A stretch of 64,000 nt of DNA, from contig OOIN01000001.1 of assembly GCA_900323505.1 (NCBI GenBank), positions 682,001-746,000 of the forward strand, in the 5' to 3' direction. This DNA is from Ustilago trichophora (lineage: Eukaryota > Basidiomycota > Ustilaginomycetes > Ustilaginales > Ustilaginaceae). Of this stretch, positions 20,827-30,907 are shown in pieces. The translations under genes and the position numbers were made by a program. Below the pieces are notes generated by a model, which was not told the DNA's origin, did no database searches, and saw only the letters and a list, made by a program, of their open reading frames with translations. Within the stretch, counting starts at the first letter, position 1; the number at the start of each line of letters is the position of its first letter.

Positions 20827-23800
20827 TTAAGTTAGTTTTTGTTCGTAAGTTAGAGCTGAACCTTTTGTGACTTTTTGATGGGTATTCTGTGCCTGTCTTT
20901 GGTGTTGCATTCTTTGAGGGGATATCTGTTGATCCCTCGAATGTTTATTCTCCATCATCTTGACCTTTTCTTTTTCCTGTTCTTCCACCAATCTCTTCTT
21001 CTTCTTAACCGCAATCGTATCACCTAGATGCAAATTGTTCGCAAGAGCTTTCGCCTTCTCCGCAGGTCCATATCCAAATCCCAAGCGCACCTGCGCCTTG
21101 TTATCCCTCCCTCCTCCTTTCTCAACCGCACTAAATTCAACTTCATCCAACGCCAACCCAGAATACATGAGATACATCATACTCCCCCATTCCAGAATCT
21201 TCTGGTTCAACCAAGGCAAACTAACCGGCTTGTTCAGAAAATCATTGCATCCAGCCGCAAGCGCTTCAACTCGATCCGACGATAGAACCGACGCCGTAAG
21301 CGCAACAATGATCACCGAAGCTCGAAAGGGATTAATCCCCCCACCTCTGCCACTACTGCGAGTTGTGGCAGCGTTGTTGTTACCCTCAGTCAGTGCCGTA
21401 CCAGTACCAGGATCGATACCACTACCAGAGGTCGAATCATCCTTCTTACCACCACCCACGGAAGAAGAATCAGATCCAGCAACACCCTGCCTCACCAACC
21501 CCTTCGCAGTCAACCTAGAACCTCCCACTTTCCCTCCACCTTTACCATCCTCTTCAACCGGCGGAGTATTCGGCAGAATGCCAATATTCGCATTCCTCTC
21601 CAACTTCCTAATCTCCTTTGTAGCCTCAATTCCATCCATCACAGGCAACTGAATATCCATCAAGATCAGATGATATCCGCCCGTCTTCCACTTCTCAACC
21701 GCCTCCCTACCGTTGTTGGCAACGTCGTACTTGATCTTCTTCTTGCCCATAAACATGGACAGGATGCGCTGGTTGATCGGGTTGTCTTCGACAATGAGGA
21801 CTTTGATCGGCGGAAGCACCGCTTCTCGGACGGGTGCCTTTTTGGGTCCTCGCCCGCGCCGTGCCGACGAGGTGAATCCCATCCCCATCATAAATCCGGA
21901 TTGGGGCACCGCCGAGGGTTTGGTCTTGGTGGCGTCTGACGACGAGGTGAAGGTGGTGACCGGCAGACGGGGTCGGTGTCGAGTAGAGGCTGCTGGTGCG
22001 GTCTTGCTGCTCGGGGAGGCAGTAGCGGCGCTGGTGGTGTTGGTGGAAGATTCGACCGCAGTGGGGGGTCTAGACGCAGGTTTGCGTGCGGCGGTGGCGG
22101 CGGTGGCGGCGGTGGCGGCGGCGGCTGCGGCTGCGGTTGCGGTTGCGGTTGCGGAGGTGCCAGACTCGACAGATTTGGAAGAGTCGGGTCCAGATTGCGT
22201 CGCCGGCTTGGCAGTATCACCCTTGGCGACGCTGGCAGCGGCCTCCGACGCAGCCTTTTGCTTGTCTGCCTGCTGGGCATCCTCGTTCTGCCCGCGAGAT
22301 ACATCCTGTATCGCTGCCGCCGATTGCTGTGCATCACTTCCTTCTCCCCCAGCCTCTTGAGCCGGCGGCGTCGGCAAACTCGGACCTAGCGGAGTAGTCA
22401 TCGGCGGCCTCGAAGAGTTGAGCACTGAATGGATCCCCACCTGAGGTGCAAACATACTTCCACTCGGATACTTGCCTCCATTAGGAACCTGCAACTGCGG
22501 CACTGCAGGCGCCTCTGCGGCGTCGGCTGATGGTCTCTGTTCCGAGAGTGTCGGCAGATTGCTGGCGCGGATTTGAGATCCTTCGTTACCACCTCGGGTA
22601 GAGGCACTGCTCGAGGCGTTGCTGCGGTTGGTGAGACGTCGTTCTCTGGGTGCCGACTCTGACCTGTCGCCATGATCCGACGGAGTGTGATGGCTGCGAC
22701 GTAGTGAAGATGCCGACACACCCCGGGAAAGCGCAGGTTTGGATCCGGAGACGGAAGGCTGGAAAAAGATACCTGCAGGACGACCGTCCGGGCTCTGGAT
22801 CACCATTCCGCTCGCCGCGCTGCCGCCCATCTTGGCTGCCGTCTCACTAAAGTACTCGAGCGCATCGGCGGGCATGGGGCTGCTGACGGGATGGGAACGA
22901 TTCTGCAGTACGGAAGAGGAGGGAGACGTGTTGCTAGCTGGAGCTGAGCTGGCGTTGACGCTCTTTTGCGTCGAGGTGGCATCTGCAGCTGCGGCTGGAA
23001 CTGCGTTTACATTGCTCGAAACGTTCCTGCCAGTCTGGCGCGAGGCTGTGGATCGGGGAGCAGACTTGGTCGTGGTGGCAGAGGAAGAAGGGATAATGCC
23101 TTGAGGTGCGTCCTTGGCGGTCTCCTGGGTGTGGGTGGTGCGCGCACCACCAGCGCCGTGTGCTGACGGCTCGCCGGCCAATGGAAGAGTCTCGCTGGTT
23201 AGAGGGACCTGAGGTGTTGGAGGCGTGTCGGAAGGCTTTGTGGCGTCGATGGGTGTCCAAGGAGTTGAAGGCATCGTGTCGAAATCGGTATCTGTCGAGG
23301 CTGTCTGTCGTCGGGTCAATGTCATGATCCCCTGTCCGTCTTGTTTGTGCGATGCGTCGGGCGTCCACCACGTCTTTGCGTGTGTCGTAAGTGGCGACAA
23401 AGGAGACGTGGCGATGGGCAGGAAAGGCAGCCGGACGACCGGTTTGTGCTCTGCCAGATGCAATGCCGTCAAGATCCTCTTGGCTCCTGCTGGTTTGGGC
23501 AGGACCATGATTTCAGGTGGCGACGACACTCCGCGGAAACTGGCCGAATCGATAATGGGTTGCACCGTATCTCTCACCAATCTGTACGACTTCATCGAAG
23601 TGAAAAAGATGATCGTCTGAGAGACAGACTCGTCCATATGGCCCACCTTGTCATCATCGTCGTTGCCGTCATTCTCGCCCTTGTCAGCATTCTCGCCCTT
23701 CATGAGCACAGACCCAAGCGAGCCAAAGGAGCGCGAATGAGAGGAATCCGGTTGAGAAGCCATAAGACGGTTCACCTGTGGACTCGACTTGGTGCGGTGG

Positions 23801-25869
23801 TCAAGTGTCGGACGTGGTGCCTGTGGCTTCTGTGCTGGTGTGCCAGGAGATGAAGACCTGGAGGTCAAAGCCGACTTGAGGAGCGGTACGGCAGATCGAA
23901 TGCGGAGCAGCTCCTTTTGCAATGTGACAATATCATCGTCGATAATGACAAAGCTGAAAGGTACGACCCGCCTGCCGGTAGGATCGATCTGGGTCTCTTT
24001 CGACAATGCCTCCTTGTCGCTATCAGGCTGCTGCGCTCCAGGTTTCGCTTTCGGCACAGGTGGCTGATGAGAAGAGTTGTCAAAAGTGACGGGAACACCA
24101 GTGACAGGATCCAGTACAGCCGTGTCGACGGCATCCAACGGTTGCGCAGTATCCTTGGATTGCGCTGCTGGAGACTGCACCGGGTGCACTCGCCTATCAA
24201 TGTCGCTGGTGTAGCTGACAAGCGCAGGTCGACCCGAGGTCAAGGCAACGGCAGTGTGAGCCTGCTTTCCAAAGACGTGATCGTTACCGTCGAACGAGGA
24301 CTCGTCGGCACTATCCGAGAAGACAGGAGCAATGTCGCAGCCGAGATCGGACAGCAACGTGGAAAGTTGACGAGCAAAGAGGCTGTGGGATGTCGAGTAG
24401 AGAGCCACCTTTTTACCTTGCAATGAGAATGCAAAGTCGATGAGTTGCTGTTCATCCGGACCAACGATACGCTTGGAAGGCTCGGTGTCTTGTTGTTGTT
24501 GGAGCGAAGCGGCTTCGTCAGATTCGGGAAGTTGGCCTACGGAAACATTGATGGAATGCTCAATGGCGACTCTGTCAGGGTATCCGGAAAGCTGACTGGT
24601 CGACTGCTCGGTGGTGAGTCGGGCCCCAAAAGCGTCGAGGAGCAGCAAGGCGGGGGATCCTGAAATGGCTGCCATGAGCTCTGGCGTTGAAGCAACGGTG
24701 CGAGGGAGGATGAGACGGAGACCGATGGAAAGGATCATGAGCTTCATCTCCGAGTTGCTATCCGGCCGAACGACGGACTCTTCCTTCTGGGTCAAGGTGG
24801 AAGTGATAATGACGGACGATTGGACGGGAGCACTGTGAAGGAGCCTCGAGATGCAGCTCATGAAGAGGAAGGTCATTGCAACACGATCTCCCCAGACGGA
24901 GCAAGAACCGAGCTTGTAATGACGTTGACCATCTGCTGGTTGACCTTGAAGCTTGGGGTTGAGATCAAGAACGAGATCGATGCCCCTCGAAGCGGCGAGA
25001 CCACTGACGACGTCGGCGACCTTTTGGAGAAGCTGCAAGTAGTCAAAGTAGACAAAGTCGGTGCCATCTTCGGACATCTGTTGTGTAGTTGAGTTCCTGC
25101 GGGATGCTGATGCTTTGTCGTTAGTTTCAAAGTTGTGAGCTTTGGTGGCGAGCCATTCGAGGGCCTTGCAAGCTTCAAAGAGAGCGTTGAAACTGGTGAC
25201 AGGGACTTGCAAGGTGCTGGCACTGAGACCCTCATCGTTTGTGACGGGGAAGGAGTTGTCAGGGATGAGGGAGCGCAGTAGGTTGAGAGGCATGGTGGCG
25301 GCATTGCGGAACATGTCGGGTAAGAAGCCAGCATACTGAGAAGCACTGGAAGAAGGATCGGCTTTGTCAGAGCCAGCCGACTTGTTGGTACCGTTGGAGG
25401 AAGAGCGCAGCATGGACTGGGGTTGAGGGCTGAGCATGGGGAGTGAAGAGGCTGATGGGAGGAAGGAGGTGCTGGTAGGAGAAAGCTGCTGTCTGCGATC
25501 TTCTTCGATGCTGTTGAGAGTAGCGGCGAGCTGTGCGGATAGCCTTGGATGATCGAGTCCGGGATAGGTTTGAGACTGGGCAGGCTGTGAAGCAGCGTCC
25601 TGATCTGCGCTGATGATGCGTTCCGAGATGTCGCGATTGGCGTCGTCTACGCTCTTTTGCGACTCTTGTGGGAGGGAGGGACGACCATTGTTCAAAGGTT
25701 CGGATGGCCACTGGAAAGCGCTCTTGGAAGGTGAGCGTGGTGCTTGTGGTAGCGGTAGGGTCTGATCGTTGGAGTCAGACGAGGTGAAGTTGAGATCAGA
25801 AGAGCCGTTGGGGTTGGAGGAGGAACTGTTGGTTTGGCCCTGACGGCTGTTGGATGGTTCGGTGGACAT
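20827..25869 (-). CDS. SSK1: Response regulator Ssk1 (HOG stress pathway)
   Basis: Ssk1 receives phosphate through the histidine phosphorelay and, when unphosphorylated, activates the MAPKKK of the HOG pathway under osmotic stress (known). The receiver domain lies near the C-terminus at about 1353-1560 of 1,680 residues: VLIVEDNPINQRIL with the acidic pair, the phospho-acceptor in LILMDIQLPVMDG (about D1405), the VALTAS threonine/serine and the NKP lysine. A Gly/Ser/Thr-rich insert of about 100 residues sits between EIRKLER and INPFRASVII. The N-terminal 1,350 residues are Ser/Thr/Ala/Pro-rich with a poly-Ala/Thr tract. The C-terminal tail is Lys/Gln-rich. Single exon; the first Met (MSTEPSNS) has no competing upstream start. 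Confidence 0.95.
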   Translation of the reverse strand: MSTEPSNSRQGQTNSSSSNPNGSSDLNFTSSDSNDQTLPLPQAPRSPSKSAFQWPSEPLNNGRPSLPQESQKSVDDANRDISERIISADQDAASQPAQSQTYPGLDHPRLSAQLAATLNSIEEDRRQQLSPTSTSFLPSASSLPMLSPQPQSMLRSSSNGTNKSAGSDKADPSSSASQYAGFLPDMFRNAATMPLNLLRSLIPDNSFPVTNDEGLSASTLQVPVTSFNALFEACKALEWLATKAHNFETNDKASASRRNSTTQQMSEDGTDFVYFDYLQLLQKVADVVSGLAASRGIDLVLDLNPKLQGQPADGQRHYKLGSCSVWGDRVAMTFLFMSCISRLLHSAPVQSSVIITSTLTQKEESVVRPDSNSEMKLMILSIGLRLILPRTVASTPELMAAISGSPALLLLDAFGARLTTEQSTSQLSGYPDRVAIEHSINVSVGQLPESDEAASLQQQQDTEPSKRIVGPDEQQLIDFAFSLQGKKVALYSTSHSLFARQLSTLLSDLGCDIAPVFSDSADESSFDGNDHVFGKQAHTAVALTSGRPALVSYTSDIDRRVHPVQSPAAQSKDTAQPLDAVDTAVLDPVTGVPVTFDNSSHQPPVPKAKPGAQQPDSDKEALSKETQIDPTGRRVVPFSFVIIDDDIVTLQKELLRIRSAVPLLKSALTSRSSSPGTPAQKPQAPRPTLDHRTKSSPQVNRLMASQPDSSHSRSFGSLGSVLMKGENADKGENDGNDDDDKVGHMDESVSQTIIFFTSMKSYRLVRDTVQPIIDSASFRGVSSPPEIMVLPKPAGAKRILTALHLAEHKPVVRLPFLPIATSPLSPLTTHAKTWWTPDASHKQDGQGIMTLTRRQTASTDTDFDTMPSTPWTPIDATKPSDTPPTPQVPLTSETLPLAGEPSAHGAGGARTTHTQETAKDAPQGIIPSSSATTTKSAPRSTASRQTGRNVSSNVNAVPAAAADATSTQKSVNASSAPASNTSPSSSVLQNRSHPVSSPMPADALEYFSETAAKMGGSAASGMVIQSPDGRPAGIFFQPSVSGSKPALSRGVSASSLRRSHHTPSDHGDRSESAPRERRLTNRSNASSSASTRGGNEGSQIRASNLPTLSEQRPSADAAEAPAVPQLQVPNGGKYPSGSMFAPQVGIHSVLNSSRPPMTTPLGPSLPTPPAQEAGGEGSDAQQSAAAIQDVSRGQNEDAQQADKQKAASEAAASVAKGDTAKPATQSGPDSSKSVESGTSATATATAAAAAAATAATAATAARKPASRPPTAVESSTNTTSAATASPSSKTAPAASTRHRPRLPVTTFTSSSDATKTKPSAVPQSGFMMGMGFTSSARRGRGPKKAPVREAVLPPIKVLIVEDNPINQRILSMFMGKKKIKYDVANNGREAVEKWKTGGYHLILMDIQLPVMDGIEATKEIRKLERNANIGILPNTPPVEEDGKGGGKVGGSRLTAKGLVRQGVAGSDSSSVGGGKKDDSTSGSGIDPGTGTALTEGNNNAATTRSSGRGGGINPFRASVIIVALTASVLSSDRVEALAAGCNDFLNKPVSLPWLNQKILEWGSMMYLMYSGLALDEVEFSAVEKGGGRDNKAQVRLGFGYGPAEKAKALANNLHLGDTIAVKKKKRLVEEQEKEKVKMMENKHSRDQQISPQRMQHQRQAQNTHQKVTKGSALTYEQKLT

Positions 25870-26506
25870 GGTGGAGAGGCAAGCTGATTTTGCTCAAGCT
25901 GTAGCGTATTGATATAGTATAGATTCGAGAGTTGGATATTGGTCCAAGCTGGCATTCAATGATTAGATGGGCTGATGAAGCGGCCCAAGGACCTTTGTCA
26001 TTTTGCGGGAAAGCAAAGTTGAGCTGTGGTGAGTGCGAGTTGGGGTGAATGTGGATGAATGCAGTTGGTGGCTAAGAATGTGGAATGCAAATTGGTGGTG
26101 CGAAGGGTGAGGAGGGTGTCAGGTGTGATACACAGAGTGTCTGTGTGGAGAAGTCAACGGCATTTGATTCCGATACCGACAGAATCACACACAACTCAGC
26201 CCCGATTTGAGCTGATCCTCATCACCCGATCTGCAACCCAAGCCATATAGACATGCTCATCCTAGTACTCAAACTCACTCACTCACTCGTGCCATTGACT
26301 TCAGTTTGCTCACTGCATAAAGCACAGTCACAACCACATCGGATCGGATCGAGTTGAATCGAATCGACCGAACAGAATGCCGAGAAAGGTGATTTTAAGA
26401 ATGGGATGCTATACAAGTACACGACTAGCCTTTGCGATGATAGACTAATCAGGATGAATCGACGTTGGCTGCAACGAATAGAAATGAGGTTCGATGCGAC
26501 AGGACT
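25870..26506. other. Upstream region of SSK1
   Basis: This 637-bp stretch between the SSK1 start and the 3' end of the bS6m gene holds no supported frame. It includes GGATCGGATCGAGTTGAATC-type short repeats near 26340 and a run of CTCA units near 26275. The SSK1 promoter is presumably here. Confidence 0.6.
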
Positions 26507-27128
26507 CTACTGCCAACCGTATCGCATAGTCTTGCCTCCAAACAGTGCACGAGCTTCGGGAGCATCGGAATTCGAATCCAAACCTCCTGATGTCGCCTTT
26601 GGTGTAATCTGGTCAAGCTTGTCTCCAAGCTTGAGTGCCGTCCACTTGATCACTCGTGGATCGGCTCGAAGTCGGTCATTGAGAGATTTGAGGACGGGTG
26701 CATTGGTGTCAAAGTGCATCAACCAGTAGCTGCACGGTTCAAGTCGCCACAAGCAAGGGGCAAATAAAAACATATCAATGTCAGTATCAAAGCTGTATCA
26801 AAGCTGTTGTGATTGGTTTTGACGTTGTGGCATCAACACTTACTCTCCGGTGCTGTGGTATTGCTGATGCCTTCGTGCTCGCTGAGGCAGTCGTCGCTGT
26901 CCCCAGTATTGTACTCCTCGTACTGCGCCTCCATTTTCCAGGATGAGCTTGGACGTCGACTTGACCAAATCGCGAAGAGGTGCCGACTCTGCCGATGATG
27001 CGGCGATGCAAAGAAGTTCGTAGAGACTGTATTGTCAAAGCATGAGAATAACGAGGCTGGTAAGAGTGTGTCGCTTCATCGCCTTGCTTGCAGATTCAAA
27101 AGGCCTTGTTGAAGTGTACTTACGGCAT
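26507..27128 (-). CDS. MRP17: Mitochondrial ribosomal protein bS6m (Mrp17)
   Basis: Three exons rebuild a 136-residue protein: exon 1 27124-27128 (only ATGCC), exon 2 26844-27026, exon 3 26507-26729, with introns of 97 bp (GTAAGT...ACAG) and 114 bp (GTAAGT...GCAG). The joined start reads MPLYELLCIAASS, the usual bS6m opening, followed by LILENGGAVRGVQYWGQRRLP and, across the second junction, DYWLMHFDTNAPVLKSL with LNDRLRADPRVIKW. These are the conserved S6 fold segments, so the reconstruction is strongly supported even though no single frame covers it. The protein would sit on the small mitoribosomal subunit beside bS18m. It is transcribed divergently from UTP4. Confidence 0.9.
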
Positions 27129-27564
27129 GGTTGAACAGTATATGCAGCTACGATACTATCACAGCTGATTCCAATGTAATGAAGAAGGATGCAGCGATGC
27201 GATGCTGATGATGATGATGATGATGATGATGACGATCAAGAGTGGAGTTCTAGAATCAAAGATGTCGTTGCTTTCAAGTCAAGTCTTTGCATCGTCACGT
27301 GCGAGTGTGCTTCCTTTTCTTTTTTTTTTTTTTTTTTTTTTTTGATTAATTTTTTTGGAAGAACCCTTTTTTTTATGCAGTGCACCGCTCCACAAAAAGA
27401 AAATCTCAACAGAGAGCCCTTCTGCTGCCTTCTTTAATTTTTCTTGTCGCCCTGCTTCCACCGGTACTACCACCATCTTCACCTTCAAGTTCGAGGAGCA
27501 AGAGAGTCTTCCCAAGGACCTTGCCACATACATCCTCGCTAATCTTAAGCTGTGACAAGTCATC
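27129..27564. promoter_or_regulatory. Divergent promoter region bS6m / UTP4
   Basis: A 436-bp gap separates the two start codons. It contains a (GAT)n tract near 27207 and a T run of about 24 bases (27320-27343) followed by more T-rich sequence; poly(dA:dT) tracts are typical nucleosome-depleting promoter elements in fungi. The promoter role is inferred from position. Confidence 0.5.
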
Positions 27565-30500
27565 ATGGCCACCCTACACCACCAAGACTCTGGCGCTGAT
27601 GACCATCACGCATCTCTCGCCATCCATCGTGTCCGCTTTGTCAACTGGTCTCCTTCCACCGTCACTGCCCTCGCCGTATCCCCTACCTTTGCAGGCACTA
27701 CCCGAGGCCTCCTAGCCATCGGTCGACAGAATGGAAACATCGAACTTTGCACCTGGGTTGGCCCCCGCGCTGCTCAAAAGTCCGAATTCGATGATCGAGC
27801 CTTCCAATCCGATGCAGCCGGTTGGGCAGTCCACACCATCCTTCCCGGTCAGACCAACTCCAAGATCGAGCAACTCTGCTTTGTCAACCCTCCCAACAAT
27901 GACGACCTCACCCAGCAACGCAAGCTCCGCCTCTTCAGCATCTCGGGAGGATCCATCGTCACCGAGCACTACATCCCCCTCCACCTCGCCAAACTCGGCG
28001 CTCGTAGAGATGCCGATATCGACGACGACGACTCGGAGAACAACAATGCAGTAGCCAAGCCTGGAACCGTTTCGTCGCTGTTTGGTAAAAAGACTGCCTC
28101 CAATCTGGACCCGCACTACCCCGGTGAGACGAGGACTTTGCCTTCGCTCGCTGGGGCCGTGTGGAGTATGGCTCCCAGCGCTACCGGAAGGTATCTGGCG
28201 CTTGGATGCGAGGATGGATCGGTCAGGATCATTGATCTTGAAAACGATCGCTTTGAACATTTGGCCAGTACCTCGGGTCAGGATCGAAAGATCGTACCTC
28301 GTTTTGGAAAGGCCAAGGGTAAGGTCATCAGTCTTTGCTGGGGTCCACCCGTGCGCTCTTCCAAGCGTGCCAAAACCAACAACAAGCCTACAACTTCTGG
28401 TTCCGACAGCGACTCTGATAGCAGCAGTGATGACAGCGACTCCGACTCTGACGACGAAGAGGCAGACCAATGGCAAGAATCTTTCCTCGTCGGCGGACTC
28501 GCCCTCTCCACCGCCGTCGTTTGGGACGCCTCCACCGGCAACATCTCCACCAAGCTCTCCGTACAAAAGAACCGTACCGAATCCACCATCGTCTGGAGCG
28601 TCGCCACCCTCCCCGACGGCACCATCGTAACCGGCGACTCCACCGGTCGCGTGACCTTTTTCGACCCACAAACCCGCATCCCCATCCCCGAAGCCACCTT
28701 CCGTGCCCACGCTGCATCGTCAGACGTCCTTGCGCTCTGTGTCGGTCCCGATGGTAAGACGGTCTACAGTGCAGGTGTAGACCAGAAAGTGGGCGAATAT
28801 ACCAAACTGGATACTTCCAATGGAAGAGGTCGATGGATTCAGATTGCTTCTCGTCGATTGCATGCGCACGACATTCGGGCGCTGGCTTTGGACCCGCCTT
28901 ATTCTCCGATCGATGCCGCTCAGGCGATGGCGACGGGCAGGGGAAGCTTGACACCTAGCAGGCTGCCGGTGCTCATCAGTGGAGGTGTAGATTTCAACCT
29001 GGTTCTCACGCCCGCCTCTCCCCCGTCTGCCATTGTCAAAGCCCAAAAGTCGTCCTCTATCGCAGCCATCCCTTCGGCCACGTCGAAATCCAAACGAACC
29101 ACCTTGACCAAAGTCGAGCAGGAGCACGCCTCCATCAACCCTATCTCCTCCAACCCCCTCACTACTTTCGCCGACACCACACAACGCCGTGTGCCCTTTG
29201 TCCCCACCACCTCGCGCTCTGGCCTTTTGGGTGGCGGATCCGTCGCTGCCCTCTGCCCGACCAAAGGCTGGATCGTTCTGCGTCGCGAGCAATCGATTGG
29301 AATCTGGGATCTGGGAAGTCAATCCGACTTGCTCTCCATCTCGCGTGCTGTCGAAGCGGGAGAGTCCAGTGCTCAGCATCCCAATTGGGTAAAGTTGCTC
29401 GAGATGGAGCTCAAAGTGGATTCCAACCTTGTCTGCGTTGCTATCAGTAACAATGGCCAGTATCTTGCAGTTTCGGATCTGTACGAGACGAAGCTCTTTG
29501 AGCTTAAACAGCGTCGTCGTCCTCAAGATGGGGTCGAGATTGAACCCAAGAAAATCAAGAGTTTCGGAAAAGCCTTTGGAGGCGAAAGTAGAACCGCACC
29601 ATCGGCGAGTGCGCTTCGATTTTCGCCGGATTCCACTCGGCTGGTTGTATGTTCGCTCACGGGGGCGTACGTGCACGTGTTGGAATTGGCCAGCGCTCAC
29701 AACGACGAGACGTGCAAACTGTTGCGTTCCTTCGGTCAACATCGACGCAGTCCCACCACCACCACTTTTCCCAGTGGAGAGCGTCAAATCGCCGGTCGAA
29801 CCCCACCCAATTCCACAACAGATCGAACAGAACGTTCTACATCCAGCATCATCCATCACGCCGAAATCTCCTCCGATGGCGCTTGGCTTTCCACCATCTC
29901 TTCCGATCTTCAACATCACATTTTCAACCTTGACTCGTTGACGTATGGACGTACTTTACCTTCGCCTTGGAGCTTGCCCTCGGGTGTAGTGTTTCATCCT
30001 TCGACGGGGGCAAGCTTGTGTGGGGTTTTGACGTTGATTTTTGCATCGGGGGCAAAGGTTGAATTTTGGAATGTGGAAAGTGGCAGGGAATTGTCTGGTT
30101 CTTCCCACTCTGGTTCTGATTCCAGTTCGAACGGACAGAGGAAGAAAGAAGTAAACGGAGCATCAAGTGCACTCGTAGGCAATCTTAGCAGCCTTAAACA
30201 GAATCTACAGCTCCGTTTGGCCAGCTTGAGAGATTTCGCAGTAAGTGCGCTTTGGATAGGTGCGGATAAATCAAGTGGAAACCTGTCGGATTATACCCTA
30301 CTCCTCTGGGGTGCCACTTGGATCTGCACAGCTCGACCCATCACCAACAACCGAGATGATGACGATGTCGAAATGCAAGACATCATCCCAACCCCCAAAA
30401 CCTTGGAATGGTCCATTCGTACAACCGCCAAATACCAACCTCTTCTACTCGTCGCTCAAGCCCAAGTGGAATCCACAGAAGATCAAAAACCCAACCCACA

Positions 30501-30585
30501 TCTGCTTGTCGTCGAAAGACCATACTTCGAACTGGCCAAGAAGTTACCTGCCGCTTTCCATCGTGGTGCCCGTTACGGCGCCTAA
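27565..30585 (+). CDS. UTP4: U3 snoRNP / small-subunit processome protein Utp4 (WD40)
   Basis: Utp4 (human cirhin) is part of the t-UTP subcomplex that loads on nascent pre-rRNA in the nucleolus. The 1,006-residue single-exon protein opens with VHRVRFVNWSPSTVTALAVS-like sequence typical of Utp4 and shows successive WD-type blades: LLAIGRQNGNIELCTW, RYLALGCEDGSVRIIDLEND, GTIVTGDSTGRVTFFDPQT and KTVYSAGVDQKVGEYTKL. An acidic/Ser insert (DSDSDSSSDDSDSDSD, about 275-295) and several disordered loops enlarge it beyond yeast Utp4 (776 residues). The start is well placed (CATCATGGCC). The C-terminal blades are less regular, as in the family. Confidence 0.9.
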   Translation: MATLHHQDSGADDHHASLAIHRVRFVNWSPSTVTALAVSPTFAGTTRGLLAIGRQNGNIELCTWVGPRAAQKSEFDDRAFQSDAAGWAVHTILPGQTNSKIEQLCFVNPPNNDDLTQQRKLRLFSISGGSIVTEHYIPLHLAKLGARRDADIDDDDSENNNAVAKPGTVSSLFGKKTASNLDPHYPGETRTLPSLAGAVWSMAPSATGRYLALGCEDGSVRIIDLENDRFEHLASTSGQDRKIVPRFGKAKGKVISLCWGPPVRSSKRAKTNNKPTTSGSDSDSDSSSDDSDSDSDDEEADQWQESFLVGGLALSTAVVWDASTGNISTKLSVQKNRTESTIVWSVATLPDGTIVTGDSTGRVTFFDPQTRIPIPEATFRAHAASSDVLALCVGPDGKTVYSAGVDQKVGEYTKLDTSNGRGRWIQIASRRLHAHDIRALALDPPYSPIDAAQAMATGRGSLTPSRLPVLISGGVDFNLVLTPASPPSAIVKAQKSSSIAAIPSATSKSKRTTLTKVEQEHASINPISSNPLTTFADTTQRRVPFVPTTSRSGLLGGGSVAALCPTKGWIVLRREQSIGIWDLGSQSDLLSISRAVEAGESSAQHPNWVKLLEMELKVDSNLVCVAISNNGQYLAVSDLYETKLFELKQRRRPQDGVEIEPKKIKSFGKAFGGESRTAPSASALRFSPDSTRLVVCSLTGAYVHVLELASAHNDETCKLLRSFGQHRRSPTTTTFPSGERQIAGRTPPNSTTDRTERSTSSIIHHAEISSDGAWLSTISSDLQHHIFNLDSLTYGRTLPSPWSLPSGVVFHPSTGASLCGVLTLIFASGAKVEFWNVESGRELSGSSHSGSDSSSNGQRKKEVNGASSALVGNLSSLKQNLQLRLASLRDFAVSALWIGADKSSGNLSDYTLLLWGATWICTARPITNNRDDDDVEMQDIIPTPKTLEWSIRTTAKYQPLLLVAQAQVESTEDQKPNPHLLVVERPYFELAKKLPAAFHRGARYGA

Positions 30586-30907
30586 GTAGACTTTGGTTTC
30601 TGTACTTTACTCTCATCTCAAACCCGATCTTTAACAAACATCGTCAAAATCAAAGTGCGACCCTGTGAGAAGAATGATACCAATGATACAGTTTGTATTA
30701 TCACACCACGCAAAAAAAAAGCCCATTACAAAATCACCAACGACAAAAACTCACAAGTTCCTCGTCAACGGATAGTACGCATCTTGATGCATAATCCATC
30801 CCTCAGCACCAGCAGCAGTAGCAGCCGTGTGAAGCATCTGTAATCGTAAAGAAAAAAAAAAAAAAAAAAAAAAAAGGAAAGAGCAAACGGGTGCAATGGT
30901 AAAGTTG
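30586..30907. other. Convergent intergenic region UTP4 / bZIP
   Basis: Contains A-rich stretches, including a run of about 24 A at 30851-30874, and no supported gene. Confidence 0.6.

Noticed and set aside
27712..29919. Long minus-strand frames inside UTP4
   Set aside because: Antisense shadows; Gly/Arg-rich and domain-free.
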